A stretch of 64,000 nt of DNA from Tridacna crocea (Eukaryota; Mollusca; Bivalvia; Cardiida; Cardiidae), in the NCBI GenBank assembly GCA_943736015.1, contig OX031073.1, positions 31,601,210-31,665,209 on the forward strand, in the 5' to 3' direction. A program made the position numbers and the translations under genes. The notes beneath the pieces are model-generated. The model searched no databases, was not told where the DNA came from, and saw nothing but the letters and a program-made list of their open reading frames with translations. Shown in pieces: positions 10,401-22,400 of this stretch; within the stretch, counting starts at the first letter, position 1, and each line of letters opens with the position of its first letter.

Positions 10401-13400
10401 GATTTTTAGTCATGGTGAATTTGATAGGATTCTGCTCTAGGATTTTTAGTCATGGTGAAAGTTGATTTTATTTTTTGACAGGATTCTGTTTTAGGACTTT
10501 TAGTCATGGTGAAAATTGATAGGATTCCCCCATGGTGAAATTTGTTAGGATTCTGCTGTAGGATTTTTAGTCATGGTGAAATTTTATAGGATTCCCCCCA
10601 TGATGAAATTTGATAGGATTGTGCTTTAGGATTTTAAGTCATGTGAAATTTGATAGGATTCACCCACGGTGAAATTTGATCGGATTCACCCATGGTGAAA
10701 TTTGATAGGATTGTGCTTTAGGATTTTTAGTCATGGTGAAATTTGATAGGATTTCCTCCATGGTGAAATTTGATAGGATTCCGCCTTAGGATTTTTAGTC
10801 ATGGTGAAATTTGATAGGGTTCCCCCATGGTGAAATTTGATAGGATTCCGCTTTAGGATTTTTAGTCATGGTGAAATTTGATAGGATTCCGCCTTAGGAT
10901 TTTTAGTCATGGTGAAATTTGATAGGATCTGCTTCAACCCTTCACCACACAATCCTGACTTTTAATGACCCTATGAAAGAAACCTATGAAAATATTGTGG
11001 GAAAAGGAGAAAATGCTAGTAACCAGCATTTTCTCCTTTTCCAACAATGTTTTCTTCCCTTCCTTAACCCTTTCCCAAACAACAAACTTTTGGACTAGAC
11101 CGAATTGAAAGCATTTGCAGACGACAATTCAACTCTTGCTGATAAGATGATTTCTGATTATGATAGGGTAGAAAACATTGTGGGAAAAGGAGAAAATGCT
11201 GGTTACCAGCATTTTCTCCTTTTCCCACTATGTTTTCAAAAGGCTACTATTACAGACCTGTAAAAACCAGGGTTTGTTTGGGAAAGGGTTAAACAAATTT
11301 CAGTTTTTAGTCACATTTATTTTATCATCTGTAAATGCTTCCAATATGGATTAGTCTTGAATTATGTTGTTAGGTAAAAAGTTAAAACTGTTAGGCTTAA
11401 TTTTTTTACAGGAGCTTGCCAAACAATTAAAATCCGCACCAGTCGAAGGGTTACTGCACCGACTGTCTATCTGCATGTGTGTCTTGAACCAAAACCATGG
11501 AGGTCTGTTTGCTGTAGCACAAATCTGGCAGGAGTTTGTCATGGAGATGAGGTATAGATGGGAGAACAACTTTATTATTGATGGGTGAGGCTACTTTGCC
11601 TAACTTTTAAATGACAACATTTTGGTCTCATTCAAATTAAAAGGATTTGTAGAGGGTAAAATAAACACCGCTTTAAATCTGATTAGATTTTTCTTTGAAA
11701 GAATGAAAAACAAAATGATAAAAAGCAGTGATTGTGCACTCAGGAGAACATGTTAACCCATTACCACTCAATCCCTACTTTTGACGCCCCTGAGAAAGAA
11801 GCCTTTTGAAAACACTGTGGGAAAAGGAGAAAATGCTGGTAACCAGCATTTTCTCTTTTTCCCACAGTGTTTTCTACCCTTTCCAGAACAAATTTCTATT
11901 TTTCAGTCACCTTTATTTTGTCGTCTGCAAATGCTTTCAATTTGGACCAGTCCAAAATTTTGTCGTTTGGTAATGAGTTAATGTAGTGTCATGTAAATTG
12001 CAGTGTTTATTTGCATTACATGTAAATAGCAGTTTCTTTGATTAACTCTTTACCATACAAGAAAATTTAAGACAGGTCGAAATTGAAAGCATTTGTAGAT
12101 GACTATAAATGTGTTTCAGATTTAAAACAACTATTTTTGGTTGGGTAGAAAACATCATTGTGGGAAAAGGAGAAAATGCTGTTACTAGCATTTTATTCTT
12201 TTCTGGCAGTGTTTTCAAAATGCTCCTTTTTCAGGGCTTTTTAAAGTCAGGGTTGTGTGGTAAAGGGATAAATAGATGTGAATTTCTCAACCCTTTGCCA
12301 GATGACAGAAATTTAGTTTCTTCGAATCGAAATTATGACAGATTCAGTGGGGCTTAATAATAGAAACTGTTTCAGACCATAGGACCTTAAGAATGTTTGG
12401 TAGAAGGATTATGAAATGGTTATGTTCTGCTTTCATTGTAAAAGATTTCTTGAAATATCATGCACACAAAAAAAAAGTAATAACAACCAGAATGTGTTTC
12501 TTTCTCTTCTTTGCAGTGTTGATCTTGGGCCACCTAACCTTGGCTCCTGTATTCTTCAGCAAAAGTTACAGGTATGACCCACAGCCTTTACTGCATAGGA
12601 TTTTTAAGTTTTTACTTTGACATCAAAATCCAAGACTTGCCCTTATTGACAGCTTTTGCAAACAATAAATTTTATGGCAATATTTCCAGGCAGCAACTTT
12701 CTTAGCCATGCTCTGTGAAAAGGAAGCTTAATGTATCTCCTTGATGTATTGTACGCATCATGCCATCACATTGTTATAGACACATGAAAGCCTTTTTTTT
12801 TAACGACTGAATTAATCATGAGATAAACTGATTCTTTGACACTCAGAAAACTGACTAATAACGAAAAGTTTTGGCACAGGTCAGCCTGCGCAGACTGACC
12901 TGTGTCAATACTTATGATTATCTGGTAAAGGGCTAAGTAGTACTTCATTTTTGAAGTCAGCCTATAATTTTAGTCAAAAAGATAGTTACTTAACTAATGA
13001 AATAGCGCAAAATGATTGATTTCTAATAAATTGACAAAGTTTTCTTATGTTTTTTTTTTTCTTTGAAGAAATTAATGGGCTTCTTGAAAGAACTTGGAAT
13101 TTTTCTATTTTCCCCTCAGATGTTGAACTGCTGTATAGAGCACAAGAAAAAGCGGGAACAAGTTCATAAAGGTTACACAGGGGATGTGGACACGCCCACT
13201 GGGCCTCAGCCCCAATCCCCTGATCATGGCCCTTCCACATCCAAAGCTGCCAGGTCAATGTCAACAGAGGAAATATTTCAAAATGAAGATCAGTCTGATT
13301 CTAATGAAGGAAGGAGTAATGTTTCAGAGTCTGCTTGCAAATTGGAACAATCGGAACAGAGTGTGAACAGGCAGGCTGGCCAATCAGACTCTTCAGATGG

Positions 13401-16400
13401 AGCTACAGGTGACCAATCAGAAAACAGTAAACTCGCAGTTACATCTGGTGAGAGAAAAGTCAGTTCTGATGATTCAAGTGATGAGGAAGAGTTTTTTGAA
13501 TGTGACAATGACAATGTTAGTGATGAAAAAGATGTGGATACTAGTGTCAGAGCTGAAAACACTGAAGGAAAAGAAGCAGAAGAAGGATTAAATACCAGGA
13601 ACCAGTCTGAATCAGATTTTGACTGTGACCAAGATGCAAATAACTCATTGACTGGTTCACAAAGTGTCACTAGTAGTATTTCTGTTCAAAGTGAATCAGC
13701 ATTCAAAGAAACGTTTACTCATAAACCTGAAGGTAGGCTGGCTCCCTTTCAAGATTTAAAGTTGATAAATTGTGATGAAAAATTATACATACCAGTCACA
13801 CAGGAACCTGCTCCCATGACCGAGGATATGCTTGAGGAACATGCAGAAGTTCTTGCCAAGTAAGAAATACATTTGTTTGAAAAATTTTAATTTTCTTTAA
13901 CTCTTTACTATTTTTTTCTGTTAAACTACAGAACCAAGATGATATTATTCGTTTTTGGTTGTTTGATCTTGGATTTAATTTGTCTCCAAAAGATTTAGGA
14001 ATTGTCAATTTTTTGTACTTTTTTTGTTTATTCTTTCATTAATTGTACATTTTCAATTTAGACTAGGAACCTCTGCTGAGGGAGCCGAACTAAGAGCAAG
14101 AATGCAGAGTGCTTGTCTTCTGTCAGACATGGAGTCGTTTAAGGTACCCAGTTTGTGTATCTTTACTTCGATGAAAAATCTTACTTTTCTTTTACATCTT
14201 GTGCAGTAATGTTTACTGCTGTAATCATAGTCTGTTTTCAAAACTGTAATATCGGTAAATAAAATTTGCTGAGCAATGAAAACACAAGCATTTTCTTCTC
14301 TTTCCATAGTGTTTTTTACTTTTAACCCTTTCCTGAATGACAATATTCCATCTCTCTCAAATTCAAAACAATTGCAGGTGACAAATTCAACATTTGGCAC
14401 AAATGAGCTTAAGCTCTCTGATAGAGCAGAAAACCTTATCCCACAATGTTGTCAAAAGCTTTGTTTGACATGGTGGTCAAAAAACAGGGTGGGGGTGTAA
14501 AGGTTTTACTGTTTACCAATCAGTCCCTGGTTTTCACGACCCTGAGGAAGACGCGTTTTGAAAACATTGTGGGAAAGGAGAAAATGATTGTAAACAGCAT
14601 TTTTTCCTTTTCCTACAATGTTTTCTATCCTACCCAAATGCAATATTTGAGTAACATTGAATTTATTGTCCACAAAAACTTTCAATTTGGACAAGTCTAA
14701 AATTTTGTAGTTTGGTAAAGAGTTAAAAGACATTTGTTTTTGTAACACATGTTTATCTTTGTCTGCAATTGGTCTCAGTACAAGTTAGTTGTTTGGTTAA
14801 CCCATTACCACACAATTCCTACTTTTGACGCCCCTCAGAAAGAAGCCATTTGAAAACACTGTAGGAAAAGGAGAAAATGCTGGTAACCAGCATTTTCTCC
14901 TTTTCCCACAGTGTTTTCTACCCTTCCCTGGAACAAATTTCAATTTTTCAGTCACCTTTATTTTGTTGTCTGCAAATTTCTTTCAGTCTAAAATTTTGTC
15001 ATGTGGTAAAGACTTAACTAAACAACATGTATGTTACTGTTTACTTTCTCTGTGGTTAGCATATCTGACTGGTGACATAGTGGTTGTAGGTTTCATACAT
15101 GGTCACAGCAAACTCTCTCTGGTGATTTATAGCCTCTCGCCTCTTATGCATGTGAACAAAGTAGTTAGTGACTTTGATAGAAAGTTGTGTCAGTACTAGT
15201 GAAAGGAAGCCAGGAAATACATGGATAGATGCTATGACCACGTGGTGTTACCTAAGCTGTTAACCCTTTCCCAAACCACAAACTTTTGGACTAGACCAAA
15301 TTGAGAGCATTTGCAGACAACAATTTAACTCTTGCTGTAAAGACGATTTCTGTCTATGATAGGGTAGAAAACATTGTGGGAAAAGGAGAAAATGCTGGTT
15401 ATCAGCATTTTCTCCTTTTCCCACAATGCTTTCAAAAGGCTACCATTCCAGACCCGTAAAAAACCAGGGATTGTTTGGGAAAGGCTTAAAACAGTGCTAA
15501 AACAGCATTCAATTGCAATACAAACAAACAAGCTCTCTGATGAAGCTATAGATGTATGTTACACTTTATTCATGACCATAATTATGATATTTCAGGCAGC
15601 CAATCCTGGTTGTGTCCTAGAAGATTTTGTACGATGGTACTCACCTAGGGATTTTATAGAAGAAACAGTGGAAGATGAAAATGGGCAAGTCATTTCTCAA
15701 GGTACACATACTTATTCGTCATTTTTGTATGCATTATTTGCAGGCAGTAGATTGTATGCAGTGTCAAGAAATGCACCCTTTCTTATGTTTAATATTAGAG
15801 ATCATAGGCTGAAACAATTCATATGACTATAGTTTTTCAGTAACTTCACATGTTGTCATTTTGCTTTCCCTTCCTTTTCATTTTTGCTTGCTTCTCTTTT
15901 TATAATACTTGTGTAATCATTTCAGTCTGATAAGACTGATATAATCTGCACAACGATTTTTCTGTACTTGTTTCAGGTCACCTAAGCTTAAGAATGCAGA
16001 TTCCAGGTAACATGTGGGTGGAGGTGTGGCAAACAGCTAGACCTGTACCAGCAAGAAGGCAGAAAAGATTGTTTGATGATACCAGGGAAGCTGAAAAGGT
16101 ATATTTCTTTCTTTTGTTAAGTGGGCACCTTAACCCATAGGTTGCTCAGTGCAAATTAGTACACTTTTGCAGACAGTATAAATCAAAATTAAGGTGCATA
16201 GACCTCATCTATTTCATTTTTAAATGCCCAGAGGGTTGTTTTATATTATGGCCCTGGTCGTCTGTCTGTCCTTCCATAAGCAATTTCTTGTGCCTGCAAG
16301 TCCTCCTACAGTTTTGATTGGAATAAATTCAAACTTACCACAATGAATCTCTATGGTGTGTAGTTGTGCATGTGACTTTTAAAAGTTAGATATCTGTAGG

Positions 16401-19400
16401 GGTTCTAGATTTTAAGCCCATTTCACTGACAAGCCCCTACGGGCATATTTGCGTCACTTTTGGAAGCTCTTGGTATCCAACTTCTGTTTCAGATTTTACA
16501 CTTCCTTCAGTCCCTGAAGCCTGCTCAAGTTGTTGTTCACTTACTACCAATGCTAATGCATGCAGCTCTGTTGAAAGCACTGGAGAAGGGTAAGTTTCAT
16601 TAAATAGTTTTTCATATGCTCTGATTTCCAAGTAACACACTGCCAAGCAATGGTAAAGCTTGCACAATTGTTTCCGGGTGATAAAAATTGAAACCTGTAT
16701 GTGTTAGTTGTATTTAAAGAAAGTTTTTGGATATTGTTACAGCCCTGTTGAGAACTGCATCATCGTTGTCATTGTCATGCATAAACATTACATATTTGAC
16801 ATTTTTCGATAACCCAATCCTTGCTAAAGGCGCTGAATTCAAACATGGGGCACTTGGTTAAATATCAAAAAAGAAAACCCACACTAATGAGAACCCATAC
16901 AACTAGGGCAGTTTTTTTATGCAAATTAGATTTTTTGAGTGCATTGATTGTATGTTGTTAGAGAAACAGTCTTCTTTCTATCGTGGTTTATTGTTCAATA
17001 AACCACAGTTGTGAGTTATGAGGCAAAATAAATAATCCACGAGGGCGATAGCATGCATGTCTAATGTATTGTCTGAAAACTTTTTTAATTTGGAAATATG
17101 AAAAAAATGTCATGTGGTAGAGTATAAAGGATACAATTAGTACGGCTAGTATTTTTTTGTAATGGAGGTATAAAAATACCTACTATATTGAATATTCTGT
17201 TGTTTTTCTCACAGATGATGCAAAAATTCCAGTACTTAAACAAGTCATAGAGCAAGCTAGTTTAAAGGCATCACAGGTCACTAGGTCACCAAATCAGGAT
17301 GTTAAAAAGTATGAGGTACGAAAACATGACAGATTCCTTTAAAAAGATACTTGGAAACTGGGACAAACCATAGAAAAAGCTATTGCACTCTGGACGCCAC
17401 ATTTTCACATCAATACTCATAAGAATTGGTTGGATATTTGTCTTGATATTTTGGAAATACATGTAGGTTATGTTAGGTCTAAAAGTTGCTTACTGGAACA
17501 AACCTCCGATTTTCTCTGTCAAGTACTCATAAAAGTTGGTCAGAATGTTTGTCTTTACATCTTTGACAACTTTGAAAAAGAAACTTGTTCACTTTCATAT
17601 GACCTTATTCTTAGTCAAATGCACATGAAAATTTGTGACATTTGCCATGATGATATCTCAAGGGAGATTGAAAATGGGTCAAGGATGGTAAGAAATAGGT
17701 CTCTAATGGGACTAATCTTAGAAATACCTTTTGCACATTCTAATGTCCAATTTCCACACATTGAACAAAATGTTTGTCATGATAATAGAACTTGGGTCAT
17801 ATTAGGACCTACAAAAAGTAGGTTTTGGGGAAAAATCTGAGAAAAACCTTGTGTGCACTCTGGAGACCATGTTTTTAATCAAATAGTCATAAAAGTCTGG
17901 CCTACTCTCATGACAAAAAATGTGATGCACAAAAGTGTCATTTTGAGAATAAACCTTATCTCAATAATGAACTCTGAATATATTTTGTGTGTGTTTAACA
18001 TCATCAGTACCAGGATCTCTAAACTCTCTACCAAACAACAAAATTTTAGACTGGTCTAAATTGAAAGCACTTACAGCTTGAAAATTAAATGTTACTCAAA
18101 ATTGAAATTTGTTTCCAGCAGGGTAGAAAATATTACGGGAAAAGTAGAAAATGCTGGTTATTTTTCCCACTGGATCCAAAGGCTTATATCTCGGGGTTGT
18201 AAAAACCGGGGATTGATTGGTAAAGGGTTAACAGTTAAGGATCATTATTTATTTCATGCTTTTCAGTAGTTTTTGGAGTAATTATGGTGGATCACTTTTT
18301 GATATTATATGGTTATGACCATTTAAACTACAGATCTTTAAATTCTATCTCTTGAAATACAGGCAAACACAGTTGTGGACTATGGTTTGATATACTTTGG
18401 TTATGACCATTTAATTACAGATTTTTATATTCTAACTCTTTAGATAAAAGCGAAAATAGTTGTGGATTATGGTTCGATATTCTATGGTTATGACAAATGA
18501 AAATACAGATTTTTATATTCTTGAAAACAAAAGCAAAAAACAGTTGTGGATTATGGTTTGATAATTTATGGTTATGACCAATTAAAACTACAGATTTTCA
18601 TATTCTGACTCTTGAAATAAAGGCGAACACAGTTGTTGATAATGGTTTGATATTCTTTGGTTATGACCAATGAAAATACAGATTTTTATATTCTTGAAAT
18701 AAAGGCAAACACAGTTGTGGATTATGGTTTGATATTCTATGGTCGTGACCAATGAAAACATAGATTTTTATATTCCAACTTTTGAAATAAAAGCAAACAC
18801 AGATGTGGATTATGGTTTGATATTCTATGGTTATGATCAATGAAAATACATGTTTTTGTATTCCAGCTCTTGAAATAATAGCAAACAAAGTGATGGGTTA
18901 TGGTTTGATATTCTATGGTTATGACCAATGAAACTACTTATTTTTATATTGTTTTTATTAAAATAAAGGCAAACACAGTTGTGGATAATGGTATGATATT
19001 CTATGGTTATGACCAATGAAAATACAGATTTTTATATTCTGACTCTTGAAATAAAGGCAAACACAGTTGTGGATAATGGTTTGATATTTTATGGTTATGA
19101 CCAATGAAAGAACAGATTTTTATATTCCAACTCCTGAAATAAAAGCGAACAAAGGTAAGGATTGTGGTTTGATATTCTATGGTTATGACCAATGAAAATA
19201 CATATTTTTGTAATCCAACTCTTGAAATTTTAGCAAAAACAGTTGTGAATTATGGTTTGATATTCTATGGTTATGACCAATGAAAATACAGATTTTTATA
19301 TTCTTGAAAATAAAAGCGAAAAACAGTTGCGGATTATGGATTGATATTTCATGTTATGAACAATGAATATGCGATTTTTATGTTCTAACTCTTGAAACAA

Positions 19401-22400
19401 AAGCTAAAACAGTTGTGGATAATGATTTGGTATTCTATGGTAACAACCAATGAAAATACAGATTTTTTATATTCTAACTCTTAAAATAAAAACGTAAACC
19501 GTTGTGGACTATGGTTTGATATTCTATGGATGTGACCAATGAAAACACAGATTTTTATATACCAACTCTAGAAATAAAAGCAAAAGCAATTGTGCATTAT
19601 GGTTATATATTCCATGGTTATGGCCAATGAAAAATTCTTGAAATAAAAGAGAAACAGTTGTGGATTATGGGTTGATCTGTGGACTAATGTTTGATATTCC
19701 TTGGTTATGACCAATGACACTACAGATTTTTATATTCTTGAAATAAATACTTGAAACAGTTGTGGATTATGGTTTGATATTCCATGGTTATGATCATTGA
19801 AACTACAGATTTTTGTGTTCTTGAATAAAGGCAAAAACAGTTGTGGATTATGGTTTGATATTCTATGGTTATGACCAATTACACTACAGATTTTTATATT
19901 CTAATTCTTGAAATAAAGCCAAAAACAGTTGTTCCTGTGCACTTGTTCCCTAGGTAAAATTGTGTGCCTCACAAGTAGATGGAAGTATGATGTAATTTAT
20001 TTACTTTACATTTCTCGCGCTTGACCTAATATTTAAAGGCGTTACTATGCGAAGGGGATATGCCACTGGGAACAACCCAAGAGATTTATACTGGATTTTT
20101 AGCTCACTGAGCACAACATGCTCAAGGGGAGCTTTTAGTATCACCTGGTGTCCATCGTCCGTCATCAACAATTCTTGAAACATCAACTCCTCCTAAACCA
20201 CTGGGCCATATTGGACCAAACTTGGCTGGAATGTTCCTTAGGAGGTCCTCTTTAAAATCTGTTCACAGAATTTGATTCCGTCAAAAACTCTGGTTGCCAT
20301 GGCAACCAAATGGAATTTTCTTAGAAATTCCTTAAAAGATCTGATGAAACTGCTGGCCAAATTTTGAAATAAATTCACAGAGATGTTTCTTGGGTGATCC
20401 TTTGTTTGTGAAATTTTGATCCGTCAAGAAACATGGCTCTGGTGAATGGGGGCTACTTGCACTATACGGACTATAGAAGAAACTCCTAAAAATTCTTCTG
20501 TTCTGAAACTGCTGGTCAGATTTTGAAAGGACTTTTACAGGTGACCTTTTGAAAATTGCGTGGCAAAAATAATGATTTTGTTTCCAGTGCTTCAATACCT
20601 CAAAAAAAAAGTGGCAATGGTCCTCTCAAAAATTCAGGTGAGCGATCCAGGGCCATCTTGGTCCTCTTGTGTTATAAATTTCCCCAGAAAGGGTTAAAAG
20701 TATTAAATAGATAAAATATTTGGTTTTTGTGAAAGATCGAAATTTATTTTATCTCATGAATATTATCAGTAATATTTTCACTGGCCGCTGTGCCACTTGT
20801 GAAAATATGACAAATGCTGTCTACCCAATGAAATAAGTTTTAATCTTTCACCAGAAAGAACTAGTATCCTCTATTTACTTCATGATTTTTTGATAATTTA
20901 TTGAGAAACTTTGGTGGATTGTGGTTTGATTTCCATGGTTATGACCAGTAGAAAATACAGATTTCATATTTTCCAACTCTCCAATTAAAACAGAAACAGA
21001 AATTTCCATGCACTACTGGTTACCTAGGTAAACAGTATGTCCATTCAACCAGAGGGAAGTACAATGTGATTGACATGCATTTACCTGACATTTCTCCTGC
21101 TTTATGTAATTTCATAATGCTTTAATATGTGGAAGGGATACACCAGGGGGGAATTGCCAAAACAACTTCTGGATTTTGATGGATGATCTTGTGAAAATCA
21201 TCAGTAATATTTTCACTTGTGACAACACTATTCCTGAAAATATTACTGATGATGTACGTTCGAGATAAATTTCAATCTTTCACCATTAAAAGAAAATATA
21301 TATCCCATTTGTATCTATTTCAGGAGCTTACGAGGATTATCATGCAGGCAGAGATCATCATTTCAAGAAACATTTCCTTAAAGTCGAAATTTACTGAGGA
21401 TCTTCTGGAGAGACAGGATGCGAAGAGTGAGCTGGATATTTTTGTTGCGAGTATTTTGCAGAACTCTGAAGTGACTGTCAGAGGAGGACCAATGGGTCCG
21501 GCTGGTACCGTCATCAACAAGCTGTTTCATTCTGCTCAGAGGGTAGGTAATATTTACTTGGTTGCCTTTGCTATCTTATGCAGAGCAACATTTAACCCTA
21601 TATTCCATAGATACTCATTTCTACGCATTGCTTGTAGGAGCCTTTGAAAAACATTGCGACAAAAGGTGAAATTGCTCGTCACGAGCAATGTCACCTTTTG
21701 CCAGAATGTTTTCAGTGCTTTCAAAAGACGGCTTCATCCTTGCTGTTATTTAGGGTCAGTTAGAGGTACAATAGAAGTGCCTTATGGGGTAAAGATTGCT
21801 TTATCATACCCCTTGACAACAAGCAGAGCCCCGCTAGCCAGTGGGTAGTGTGCAAGACTTGCTAATAGGGGTCATCAGTTTGATCCCTGGCTGATTTCTT
21901 TTGGAAAATTGATGCAGTGCGACAGGATTCATTCCTCTTTTACTAACCATAGTGTTGATGTAAAAGCAGCCAGTGGTCTAGAAAGAAAATTGTGCAGAGT
22001 GATGATAAAAGAGACACAAGGAAAGCATGGACAGATGTACTGGCCACTGCGATAAACCTGAATAATGTTGAAAATAGCATTAACTCTTTACCACACAATC
22101 CTAACTTTTAATGACCCTGAGAAAAAAAGCCTTTGAAAACATTATGGAAAAAGGAGAAAATGCTGGTAACAAGCATTTTTTCCCTTTTTCCACATTGTTT
22201 TCTACCCTTTCCAATGCTTATTTCAAGTTTTGATTCACATTTATTTTGTCATCTGCAAATGCTTTCAATCTGGACAAGTGCAAAATTTTGTTGTTTGGTA
22301 AAGAGTTAAAGGTGGGTATTTAGATTTTTTAGTTCAAACAGATTTATTTTACATCGATTGAGAAACAAGTTGTGACAACTTATACTAATCTCTCTCGATT

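Noticed and set aside
13063..13119. Upstream extension of the 266-codon open frame that contains exon i
   Set aside because: The acceptor at 13118-13119 and family alignment show the exon starts at MLNCC; the preceding codons are intron.
14053..14400. 115-codon minus-strand open frame overlapping exon j
   Set aside because: It is antisense to a conserved exon, with no recognisable protein.
17430..17840. 136-codon open frame in the intron after exon n
   Set aside because: It lies in degenerate repeat DNA, has no recognisable domain, and the surrounding exons splice cleanly past it.
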